Source: Clusia tigrina (Eukaryota; Arthropoda; Insecta; Diptera; Clusiidae). Taken from it: a DNA stretch of 64,000 bases. A program made the translations under genes and the position numbers. Location: contig OV050030.1 in assembly GCA_920105625.2 (NCBI GenBank), positions 112,884,814 through 112,948,813 of the forward strand, written 5' to 3'. The notes below the pieces were generated by a model. The model had not been told where the DNA came from. It did not search any database and worked only from the letters and a program-made list of their open reading frames with translations. This document shows positions 1 to 10,594 of the stretch, piece after piece (the stretch's first letter is position 1; each line of letters opens with the position of its first letter).

Positions 1-144
1 GTCAAATTTATTCGTGAGAAACTTGATGATGGTACTCTAAAACTTTTATATGTTCCCACTGACCAAATGTTAGCTGACATTCTCACTAATGGAGTACCTA
101 CAAATAAGTTATCGTTTCTTACTAGTAAATTTGGTTTGAAATGA
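1..144 (+). pseudogene. C0: 3' end of Copia gag-pol (RNase H C-terminus)
   Basis: The reading frame is open from the first base and ends at TGA 142-144. It encodes the last 47 residues of the Copia polyprotein and matches the C-terminus of every later unit, including a Copia-type segment [13 protein letters not shown]. The rest of the unit lies left of the window. The 182 bases after the stop are the 3' non-coding region, ending in the polypurine tract. Confidence 0.9.
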
Positions 145-318
145 TTTATTGTATTATTTATGTTACTTTGTATAGAAGTCAAAATGAATTTTTTAAATGG
201 AATTACTTTTATCATGTAAAAGACGAATGAATTTTCTATTTAAAAGCTTTGTACTACATATATATAGATTTGAATTGTTCTTTAATTAATTTTTTGTAAT
301 GAAATGTAATAAAAATTC

Positions 319-326
319 AGGGAAAG
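319..326 (+). promoter_or_regulatory. Copia polypurine tract
   Basis: The purine run AGGGAAAG lies directly before the LTR, where plus-strand DNA synthesis is primed in LTR retrotransposons. The same run precedes every LTR of the array, for example at 4575-4582. Its position is what fixes the LTR start at TGTTG. Confidence 0.75.
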
Positions 327-501
327 TGTTGAAATTGAATTATAATGACATTTCGTATATATGGCAACCTCTGGTTTACATACTAAATCAACTACAATAA
401 AACATGAAAGCCGTTCTCTTTCTTATCTTCTTCCGTTGTAAGTCGCTGAGTTAAACACACGAGTTTTATTTCACTGCAAGTTAAAACTTCTATTAACAAC
501 A
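327..501 (+). repeat. Copia LTR of unit C1 (175 bp)
   Basis: The LTR starts TGTTGAAATTG after the polypurine tract and ends TTAACAACA before the primer site. Its ends form the 5-bp inverted repeat TGTTG/CAACA, as in Drosophila copia. It serves both as 3' LTR of C0 and 5' LTR of C1. At 175 bp it is short for the group (copia itself is about 276 bp). Confidence 0.92.
356..401 (+). promoter_or_regulatory. Copia LTR TATA-like box and poly(A) signal
   Basis: TATATAT lies at 356-362 and AATAAA at 396-401, inside the LTR. The order is that expected of a U3 promoter followed by an R-region polyadenylation signal. Both elements recur in the other LTRs of the array. No experimental start site can be inferred. 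Confidence 0.45.
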
Positions 502-519
502 GGTTATGGATCCTGGGCC
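502..519 (+). promoter_or_regulatory. Copia primer binding site
   Basis: The sequence right after the LTR begins GGTTATGG. Those first eight bases equal the start of the Drosophila copia primer site, which pairs with an internal part of initiator tRNA-Met rather than with its 3' end. The following bases (ATCCTGGGCC) only partly fit. This supports Copia membership and fixes the LTR end. Confidence 0.7.
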
Positions 520-635
520 CATGAATATAAAAAAAAAAAAATTTATATATATATCAGATCGTGTGTTGTAAATTTGCCGTGTTGAAATCGTTGTTTTGTA
601 ATAAAAAAAAAAAAAAAGGTCGGTGCGAAAATAAA

Positions 636-3600
636 ATGACTTCAGGTACAATTGTTTTTCCTTTCGACAAGCTTCGTGGTCGCGAAAATTTCGACATTTG
701 GAAGCGCCACGCGAAATCCTACCTTGTCATCAAAGGCTGTTGGAAGATTATCACAGATGTATTGTCAGCGTATGAGGACACTGGCTTAACCCGCAAAGTG
801 GAATTGCTAAAGCAATTAGTACGGCTAAGACTTGATGATTGTGAATCCATGAGCGATTACGTAGGAAAAATGGTTATGACATCGATAAAAGTGCGAAATG
901 CTGGTCTTAAGATCGATGAAGAAATAACCGCGTCCTTAATGTTAGCCGGTTTACCGGATGAATTTCGTTCTTTAGTAATGGCCGTAGAAAATTCGAAATC
1001 GAAATTAACAATTGACGTGGTAAAAAATCTTTTATTACAAGATGCCAAATTCGATGGTGAACATTACTAAAATGCCCTTTACACAAAATCGAAGGTCAAA
1101 CATACGAAATTCAAATGCTACAATTGCAAGCAAAAAGGGCATTTCAGCAAAAACTGTCCAAATAAGGCAAAGGAGAAAACTGATAAACATAAAAACACAG
1201 TTCTCTTCGCCTCTCTCCTCGCCGGTGCCGATAACGCGAACAGTTGGTATGTCGATTAGGGCGCTTCGACACACATGACAAAAGACAAATCGTTTTTAGA
1301 GAACTTAAAAACTGTTCCATGTAAAGAAATTGTGGTTGCGAAAAATGATACAGTTACGGTTGACAGTGCGGGAGAAGTGAGAATGCAACTAATGGCGGAA
1401 CATACAAAAACAAACGCAGTTGTAAAAAATGTAGAATACGTTCCACAGTTGTGTGTTAATTTACTCTTAGTGCGGCAATTAACGAAAAACGGGAATAAAG
1501 TAATCTTCAAAGAAGACGACTGCAAAATATTTGACAACAAAAACAATTTAATTGCAACTGGGAATGATCACAATGGACTTTATCGTTTAAATTGTAAGTG
1601 TATCGAAAATCCGGTTGTGTCAAATAAGGCTATGGCAGTCACTGAAGACTTTGAACTATGGCATAGAAGGCTAGGTCACATCTGTGACGAAAATTTAAAA
1701 AACGTAAAGGAAGCATCGACCGGAATAAAGTTTTCGAAAAATCGTGGTGACAAATGCACAATCTGCATCAAAGGTAAACAAACCTGATATCCGTTGAATG
1801 GAATTGGTTCTCGTGCTGAAAAAAAACTTGATCTTATACATTCAGATGTTTTGGCACCGCTGAATGTGAAATCGTTTTCGGGCGTAAAATACCTCTTAAC
1901 GTTTATTGACGATTACACTCGCAAAGTTTTCGTCTATCCAATTAAAAATAAGCATCAAGTGTTTGACGAATTCATGAAATTTAAGACATTCGCGGAAAAC
2001 CAATCGTCGAGAAAAATTAAAATTTTACGTACAGATAACGGGTCTGAATATATAAATTCAAAATTTAAAAATTTTTCTGAATGCGCCGGAATTTTACATC
2101 AAAAAACTTCCTCGTACACTCCTGAGCAGAACGGCGTTACTGAGCGCTGCAACAGAACAATAATGGAACGCGTTCGTTGCATGTTTTTGGATTCTGGTAT
2201 AGACGAAAGGTTCTGGGCAGAAGCAGCCGTCACCGCAGTGTACCTGAGAGGGAATAACTAAAGCCCAGAGGAGCTATGGTCGAATCGCAAACCTAGTTTG
2301 AAATATCTCCGCGTTTTTGGCAGCAAAGCCATGGTTCATGTGCCAAAACAAACACGTCGCAAACTTAGTGCCAAATCCATAGAATATTTCCTACTTGGAT
2401 ATAGCAGCGAGTCGAAAACTTATCGACTGTTCAACCCTGTAACGAGAAAAATCGTGACGAGCCGTGACGTAGTTTTCATCGAACATCAAACAGGTATTTA
2501 TGGTGAAACAAATAGCACTAATCGTCTTGGATCTTCTATAGTTAACCTTGAAGACAGCGTATCAGTCGTCAATTCAGGGGAAGTTGTGCGAAAGATCAAA
2601 TCGCCAAATGATTGATTCGAACCCAATAATGACGAAGAAGAGGACAGTTTTGATGTGTTTTTGGGGTTTGATAATGTTTCCAACGATGCTGTTCCCTATG
2701 CAGATGACGAGGGTGCTGATGGCGAAAATCTGTACGAAAATCATGCTGTTCGTCGGTCTGAGCGTATCCATAGTATGCCTAAGCCAAGTTATAATTTTTG
2801 TGCAACAAGTTTTGTAAGCGAAGACCCAGCAACAGTCGCAGAAGCTCTGGCATCGAATCATGCAGATAAGTGGAAGCGTGCTATGCACGACGAAATGAAA
2901 TCATTAGCTGTAAACGAAACATGGTTTTTAACGCAACTGCCATCGGGAAAGAAGCCAATTAGTTCAAAATGGGTTTTTAAAACCAAGTTCGACGCAAATG
3001 GTGATTTTGTCCGCCACAAAGCAAAGCTGGTAGTCAGAGGCTTCAGTCAGCAAGAGGGTGTTGACTATAATGAAACTTTTCCGCCTGTTGTGCGATATAG
3101 CTCTATTCGTTTTTTACTGGCTCTGGCGACAAAATATAATATTATATATATTATATATATATAATATAACTTGCAAATTCATCAACTTGATGCTGTGACC
3201 GCGGTTTTAAATGGGGAACTCCAAGAAGAAATATTTATGAGCCAACCAGAAGGATTTGACGATGGATCAGGAAGAGTGTGCGCGCTTAAAAAATCTCTAT
3301 ATGGGTTGAAACAATCAAGTCGCGTGTGGATTGTGAAACTCAACTCAGTTTTGATGAAATATGGATTGAAACGCAGCGAGGCAGACCAATGCGTGTATTA
3401 TCATGTTAACACAAAGAGTCGTCTTTATGTTGCAATTTATGTGGACGACGTCCTCATTTTTGGCGATAATACAAACGTGATTGAAGCGCTAAAACTTGAG
3501 CTTTCAAGAAAGTTTGAAATGAAATACATGGGAGTAGCTACCTCCATATTGGGTATCCGCATCACCCGAAATTTGAAGGAAGGCATCATTAAAATTGATC

Positions 3601-4400
3601 AACAACAATACATTGAGGAAATGCTTAAACGATTTGGTATGGATGACAGCAAGCCTGTGTCAAAACCAGTCGACGTTAACCAGAAACTAACTGCAGCCAT
3701 GTCACCGTCTACAGAGGCAGAGAGAATCGAAATGTCTAAAGTTCCTTACATGCAGGCTGTTGGGTGCCTTTTGTTTGCCGCTCAGATCACACGTCCCGAT
3801 ATAAGTTTTTCCGTAAACATGCTGAGTCGTTATAGTACAAATCCCGGCAAACCACATTGGACAGCTATTAAACGTGTAATAAGGTACTTGAAAGGAACAT
3901 TAGCTAAAGGTCTTATCTATTCTAAAGCAGCAGCAGATATCACTGGATATTGAGACGCAGATTGGGCAAGCGATGTGGATAAGAGACGATCTACGTCGGG
4001 TTACCTGTTCACCTTTCAAGGAGCATCGATCTCGTGGTGTTCAAAACGGCAACGAACGGTCGCTCTATCATCAACAGAGGCCCAATTTATGTCAATCGTG
4101 AATGCTGTCCAAGAGCTAATTTGGATCAAGCGCATGGAGCGAGAATTGGTTGCGGAGTCATCTCATTCGATGGTACTGTTTTGCGATAATAAAAGCGCAA
4201 TTCATATTGCTACTAACAATTCGTACTCTCCACGCACAAAACACATTGATGTGAAAGTCAAATTTATTCGTGAGAAACTTGATGATGGTACTCTAAAACT
4301 TTTATATGTTCCCACTGACCAAATGTTAGCTGACATTCTCACTAATGGAGTACCTACAAATAAGTTATCGTTTCTTACTAGTAAATTTGGTTTGAAATGA
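636..4400 (+). pseudogene. C1 Copia gag-pol, inactivated by in-frame stops
   Basis: One frame runs from ATG 636 to TGA 4398-4400 without a frameshift, in the order gag, CCHC knuckle (1116-1157), protease, integrase, RT, RNase H. It is interrupted by the five stops common to the family: TAA 1068 (after gag), TAG 1257 (protease active site), TGA 2613 (between IN and RT), TAA 3162 (in the 30-bp TA insertion 3140-3169) and TGA 3951 (before RNase H). Private stops are TGA 1785, shared only with C9, and TAA 2259. ATG 636 is preferred over an upstream in-frame start because it matches the start in the other units. Confidence 0.9.
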
Positions 4401-4582
4401 TTTATTGTATTATTTATGTTACTTTGTATAGAAGTCAAAATGAATTTTTTAAATGGAATTACTTTTATCATGTAAAAGACGAATGAATTTTCTATTTAAA
4501 AGCTTTGTACTACATATATATAGATTTGAATTGTTCTTTAATTAATTTTTTGTAATGAAATGTAATAAAAATTCAGGGAAAG

Positions 4583-4757
4583 TGTTGAAATTGAATTATA
4601 ATGACATTTCGTATATATGGCAACCTCTGGTTTACATACTAAATCAACTACAATAAAACATGAAAGCCGTTCTCTTTCTTATCTTCTTCCGTTGTAAGTC
4701 GCTGAGTTAAACACACGAGTTTTATTTCACTGCAAGTTAAAACTTCTATTAACAACA
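4583..4757 (+). repeat. Copia LTR between C1 and C2
   Basis: A 175-bp copy with TGTTG/CAACA ends, preceded by AGGGAAAG and followed by GGTTATGG. A single LTR stands between two units, which shows the sharing directly. Confidence 0.92.
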
Positions 4758-4891
4758 GGTTATGGATCCTGGGCCCATGAATATAAAAAAAAAAATTTAT
4801 ATATATATCAGATCGTGTGTTGTAAATTTGCCGTGTTGAAATCGTTGTTTTGTAATAAAAAAAAAAAAAAAAAGGTCGGTGCGAAAATAAA

Positions 4892-7800
4892 ATGACTTCA
4901 GGTACAATTGTTTTTCCTTTCGACAAGCTTCGTGGTCGCGAAAATTTCGACATTTGGAAGCGCCACGCGAAATCCTACCTTGTCATCAAAGGCTGTTGGA
5001 AGATTATCACAGATGTATTGTCAGCGTATGAGGACACTGGCTTAACCCGCAAAGTGGAATTGCTAAAGCAATTAGTACGGCTAAGACTTGATGATTGTGA
5101 ATCCATGAGCGATTACGTAGGAAAAATGGTTATGACATCGATAAAAGTGCGAAATGCTGGTCTTAAGATCGATGAAGAAATAACCGCGTCCTTAATGTTA
5201 GCCGGTTTACCGGATGAATTTCGTTCTTTAGTAATGGCCGTAGAAAATTCGAAATCGAAATTAACAATTGACGTGGTAAAAAATCTTTTATTACAAGATG
5301 CCAAATTCGATGGTGAACATTACTAAAATGCCCTTTACACAAAATCGAAGGTCAAACATACGAAATTCAAATGCTACAATTGCAAGCAAAAAGGGCATTT
5401 CAGCAAAAACTGTCCAAATAAGGCAAAGGAGAAAACTGATAAACATAAAAACACAGTTCTCTTCGCCTCTCTCCTCGCCGGTGCCGATAACGCGAACAGT
5501 TGGTATGTCGATTAGGGCGCTTCGACACACATGACAAAAGACAAATCGTTTTTAGAGAACTTAAAAACTGTTCCATGTAAAGAAATTGTGGTTGCGAAAA
5601 ATGATACAGTTACGGTTGACAGTGCGGGAGAAGTGAGAATGCAACTAATGGCGGAACATACAAAAACAAACGCAGTTGTAAAAAATGTAGAATACGTTCC
5701 ACAGTTGTGTGTTAATTTACTCTTAGTGCGGCAATTAACGAAAAACGGGAATAAAGTAATCTTCAAAGAAGACGACTGCAAAATATTTGACAACAAAAAC
5801 AATTTAATTGCAACTGGGAATGATCACAATGGACTTTATCGTTTAAATTGTAAGTGTATCGAAAATCCGGTTGTGTCAAATAAGGCTATGGCAGTCACTG
5901 AAGACTTTGAACTATGGCATAGAAGGCTAGGTCACATCTGTGACGAAAATTTAAAAAACGTAAAGGAAGCATCGACCGGAATAAAGTTTTCGAAAAATCG
6001 TGGTGACAAATGCACAATCTGCATCAAAGGTAAACAAACCCGATATCCGTTGAATGGAATTGGTTCTCGTGCTGAAAAAAAACTTGATCTTATACATTCA
6101 GATGTTTTGGCACCGCTGAATGTGAAATCGTTTTCGGGCGTAAAATACCTCTTAACGTTTATTGACGATTACACTCGCAAAGTTTTCGTCTATCCAATTA
6201 AAAATAAGCATCAAGTGTTTGACGAATTCATGAAATTTAAGACATTCGCGGAAAACCAATCGTCGAGAAAAATTAAAATTTTACGTACAGATAACGGGTC
6301 TGAATATATAAATTCAAAATTTAAAAATTTTTCTGAATGCGCCGGAATTTTACATCAAAAAACTTCCTCGTACACTCCTGAGCAGAACGGCGTTACTGAG
6401 CGCTGCAACAGAACAATAATGGAACGCGTTCGTTGCATGTTTTTGGATTCTGGTATAGACGAAAGGTTCTGGGCAGAAGCAGCCGTCACCGCAGTGTACC
6501 TGATGAACCGTGTGCCGTGCAGAGGGACTAACAAAAGCCCAGAGGAGCTATGGTCGAATCGCAAACCTAGTTTGAAATATCTCCGCGTTTTTGGCAGCAA
6601 AGCCATGGTTCATGTGCCAAAACAAACACGTCGCAAACTTAGTGCCAAATCCATAGAATATTTCCTACTTGGATATAGCAGCGAGTCGAAAACTTATCGA
6701 CTGTTCAACCCTGTAACGAGAAAAATCGTGACGAGCCGTGACGTAGTTTTCATCGAACATCAAACAGGTATTTATGGTGAAACAAATAGCACTAATCGTC
6801 TTGGATCTTCTATAGTTAACCTTGAAGACAGCGTATCAGTCGTCAATTCAGGGGAAGTTGTGCGAAAGATCAAATCGCCAAATGATTGATTCGAACCCAA
6901 TAATGACGAAGAAGAGGACAGTTTTGATGTGTTTTTGGGGTTTGATAATGTTTCCAACGATGCTGTTCCCTATGCAGATGACGAGGGTGCTGATGGCGAA
7001 AATCTGTACGAAAATCATGCTGTTCGTCGGTCTGAGCGTATCCATAGTATGCCTAAGCCAAGTTATAATTTTTGTGCAACAAGTTTTGTAAGCGAAGACC
7101 CAGCAACAGTCGCAGAAGCTCTGGCATCGAATCATGCAGATAAGTGGAAGCGTGCTATGCACGACGAAATGAAATCATTAGCTGTAAACGAAACATGGTT
7201 TTTAACGCAACTGCCATCGGGAAAGAAGCCAATTAGTTCAAAATGGGTTTTTAAAACCAAGTTCGACGCAAATGGTGATTTTGTCCGCCACAAAGCAAAG
7301 CTGGTAGTCAGAGGCTTCAGTCAGCAAGAGGGTGTTGACTATAATGAAACTTTTCCGCCTGTTGTGCGATATAGCTCTATTCGTTTTTTACTGGCTCTGG
7401 CGACAAAATATAATATTATATATATTATATATATATAATATAACTTGCAAATTCATCAACTTGATGCTGTGACCGCGGTTTTAAATGGGGAACTCCAAGA
7501 AGAAATATTTATGAGCCAACCAGAAGGATTTGACGATGGATCAGGAAGAGTGTGCGCGCTTAAAAAGTCTCTATATGGGTTGAAACAATCAAGTCGCGTG
7601 TGGATTGTGAAACTCAACTCAGTTTTGATGAAATATGGATTGAAACGCAGCGAGGCAGACCAATGCGTGTATTATCATGTTAACACAAAGAGTCGTCTTT
7701 ATGTTGCAATTTATGTGGACGACGTCCTCATTTTTGGCGATAATACAAACGTGATTGAAGCGCTAAAACTTGAGCTTTCAAGAAAGTTTGAAATGAAATA

Positions 7801-8477
7801 CATGGGAGTAGCTACCTCCATATTGGGTATCCGCATCACCCGAAATTTGAAGGAAGGCATCATTAAAATTGATCAACAACAATACATTGAGGAAATGCTT
7901 AAACGATTTGGTATGGATGACAGCAAGCCTGTGTCAAAACCAGTCGACGTTAACCAGAAACTAACTGCAGCCATGTCACCGTCTACAGAGGCAGAGAGAA
8001 TCGAAATGTCTAAAGTTCCTTACATGCAGGCTGTTGGGTGCCTTTTGTTTGCCGCTCAGATCACACGTCCCGATATAAGTTTTTCCGTAAACATGCTGAG
8101 TCGTTATAGTACAAATCCCGGCAAACCACATTGGACAGCTATTAAACGTGTAATAAGGTACTTGAAAGGAACATTAGCTAAAGGTCTTATCTATTCTAAA
8201 GCAGCAGCAGATATCACTGGATATTGAGACGCAGATTGGGCAAGCGATGTGGATAAGAGACGATCTACGTCGGGTTACCTGTTCACCTTTCAAGGAGCAT
8301 CGATCTCGTGGTGTTCAAAACGGCAACGAACGGTCGCTCTATCATCAACAGAGGCCCAATTTATGTCAATCGTGAATGCTGTCCAAGAGCTAATTTGGAT
8401 CAAGCGCATGGAGCGAGAATTGGTTGCGGAGTCATCTCATTCGATGGTACTGTTTTGCGATAATAAAAGCGCAATTC
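4892..8477 (+). pseudogene. C2 Copia gag-pol, in-frame stops and 3' truncation
   Basis: Gag starts at ATG 4892. The five family stops are TAA 5324, TAG 5513, TGA 6887, TAA 7436 and TGA 8225. There are no private stops, so the protease-integrase segment 5516-6889 (458 codons including the stop) is one of three full-length copies here. The RNase H segment is lost after about 80 residues at the fusion with C3, and the fusion is out of frame. Confidence 0.9.
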
Positions 8478-10101
8478 TTTGGCACCGCTGAATGTGAAAT
8501 CGTTTTCGGGCGTAAAATACCTCTTAACGTTTATTGACGATTACACTCGCAAAGTTTTTGTCTATCCAATTAAAAATAAGCATCAAGTGTTTGACGAATT
8601 CATGAAATTTAAGACATTCGCGGAAAACCAATCGTCGAGAAAAATTAAAATTTTACGTACAGATAACGGGTCTGAATATATAAATTCAAAATTTAAAAAT
8701 TTTTCTGAATGCGCCGGAATTTTACATCAAAAAACTTCCTCGTACACTCCTGAGCAGAACGGCGTTACTGAGCGCTGCAACAGAACAATAATGGAACGCG
8801 TTCGTTGCATATTTTTGGATTCTGGTATAGACGAAAGGTTCTGGGCAGAAGCAGCCGTCACCGCAGTGTACCTGATGAACCGTGTGCCGTGCAGAGGGAA
8901 TAACAAAAGCCCAGAGGAGCTATGGTCGAATCGCAAACCTAGTTTGAAATATCTCCGCGTTTTTGGCAGCAAAGCCATGGTTCATGTGCCAAAACAAACA
9001 CGTCGCAAACTTAGTGCCAAATCCATAGAATATTTCCTACTTGGATATAGCAGCGAGTCGAAAACTTATCGACTGTTCAATCCTGTAACGAGAAAAATCG
9101 TGACGAGCCGTGACGTAGTTTTCATCGAACATCAAACAGGTACTTATGGTGAAACAAATAGCACTAATCGTCTTGGATCTTCTATAGTTAACCTTGAAGA
9201 CAGCGTATCAGTCGTCAATTCAGGGGAAGTTGTGCGAAAGATCAAATCGCCAAATGATTGATTCGAACCCAATAATGACGAAGAAGAGGATAGTTTTGAT
9301 GTGTTTTTGGGGTTTGATAATGTTTCCAACGATGCTGTTCCCTATGCAGATGACGAGGGTGCTGATGGCGAAGACGTTAACCAGAAACTAACTGCAGCCA
9401 TGTCACCGTCTACAGAGGTAGAGAGAATCGAAATGTCTAAATTTCCTTACATGCAGGCTGTTGGGTGCCTTTTGTTTGCCGCTCAGATCACACGTCCCGA
9501 TATAAGTTTTTCCGTAAACATGCTGAGTCGTTATAGTACAAATCCCGGCAAACCACATTGGACAGCTATTAAACGTGTAATGAGGTACTTGAAAGGAACA
9601 TTAGCTAAAGGTCTTATCTATTCTAAAGCAGCATCAGATATCACTGGATATTGAGACGCAGATTGGGCAAGCGATGTGGATAAGAGACGATCTACGTCGG
9701 GTTACCTGTTCACCTTTCAAGGAGCATCGATCTCGTGGTGTTCAAAACGGCAACGAACGGTCGCTCTATCATCAACAGAGGCCGAATTTATGTCAATCGT
9801 GAATGCTGTCCAAGAGCTAATTTGGATCAAGCGCATGGAGCGAGAATTGGTTGCGGAGTCATCTCATTCGATGGTACTGTTTTGCGATAATAAAAGCGCA
9901 ATTCATATTGCTACTAACAATTCGTACTCTCCACGCACAAAACACATTGATGTGAAAGTCAAATTTATTCGTGAGAAACTTGATGATGGTACTCTAAAAC
10001 TTTTATATGTTCCCACTGACCAAATGTTAGCTGACATTCTCACTAATGGAGTACCTACAAATAAGTTATCGTTTCTTACTAGTAAATTTGGTTTGAAATG
10101 A
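8478..10101 (+). pseudogene. C3 Copia pol fragment (integrase, deleted RT, RNase H)
   Basis: Integrase from just after the first catalytic Asp continues to TGA 9259-9261 and keeps the second Asp (TDNG) and the Glu (VTER). The next segment, 9262-9654, joins the acidic linker after IN directly to the end of RT (DVNQKL). About 315 codons, including YVDD, are missing but the frame is kept. RNase H, 9655-10101, is complete apart from the family stop TGA 9652. Confidence 0.88.
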
Positions 10102-10283
10102 TTTATTGTATTATTTATGTTACTTTGTATAGAAGTCAAAATGAATTTTTTAAATGGAATTACTTTTATCATGTAAAAGACGAATGAATTTTCTATTTAA
10201 AAGCTTTGTACTACATATATATAGATTTGAATTGTTCTTTAATTAATTTTTTGTAATGAAATGTAATAAAAATTCAGGGAAAG
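8478..10283 (+). mobile_element. Copia unit C3, partial, without 5' half
   Basis: The unit begins abruptly inside integrase at the LAPLNV motif. It has no LTR, leader, gag, protease or integrase zinc domain. It runs on through integrase, a large RT deletion (junction near 9372) and RNase H to the normal 3' tail and polypurine tract. The RT deletion has exactly the junction seen in C5, so C3 and C5 derive from one deleted ancestor although C4 lies between them. Confidence 0.92.
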
Positions 10284-10458
10284 TGTTGAAATTGAATTAT
10301 AATGACATTTCGTATATATGGCAACCTCTGGTTTACATACTAAATCAACTACAATAAAACATGAAAGCCGTTCTCTTTCTTATCTTCTTCCGTTGTAAGT
10401 CGCTGAGTTAAACACACGAGTTTTATTTCACTGCAAGTTAAAACTTCTATTAACAACA
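10284..10458 (+). repeat. Copia LTR between C3 and C4
   Basis: A 175-bp copy with TGTTG/CAACA ends, placed between the polypurine tract of C3 and the primer site of C4. Confidence 0.92.
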
Positions 10459-10594
10459 GGTTATGGATCCTGGGCCCATGAATATAAAAAAAAAAAAAAT
10501 TTATATATATATCAGATCGTGTGTTGTAAATTTGCCGTGTTGAAATCGTTGTTTTGTAATAAAAAAAAAAAAAAAAGGTCGGTGCGAAAATAAA

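Larger units (their letters stand above)
327..4582 (+). mobile_element. Copia unit C1
   Basis: A 175-bp LTR, a 134-bp leader with an A-run, a gag-pol frame (636-4400) and a 182-bp 3' non-coding tail. The leader is the long type, also found in C2 and C4. Private damage is an 18-bp in-frame deletion in integrase near 2247 and two extra stops. RNase H reads STEAQF, as in C2, where C3-C9 read STEAEF. Confidence 0.92.
4583..8477 (+). mobile_element. Copia unit C2, truncated in RNase H
   Basis: LTR, long-type leader and gag-pol as in C1, but the unit stops at 8477 within RNase H, at the conserved CDNKSAI motif. It is joined there to the integrase region of C3 and has no 3' tail or following LTR of its own. 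It is closest to C1: both have the RNase H Glu-to-Gln change and the RT motif FPPVVRY. Confidence 0.92.

Noticed and set aside
561..638. An upstream gag start in C1 at 561
   Set aside because: It exists only because the A-run length in C1 leaves no stop. The start at 636 is conserved in the other units.
1042..1278. A + strand 78-codon frame over the gag/protease border in each Copia unit
   Set aside because: It is a shifted frame of the zinc knuckle region. The real frame there encodes CYNCKQKGHFSKNC.
1256..1546. Antisense open frames recurring in every Copia unit (96, 104, 89, 83 and 61 codons)
   Set aside because: They lie opposite conserved gag-pol domains and recur only because the units are near-identical. 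No domain, start context or independent conservation supports them.
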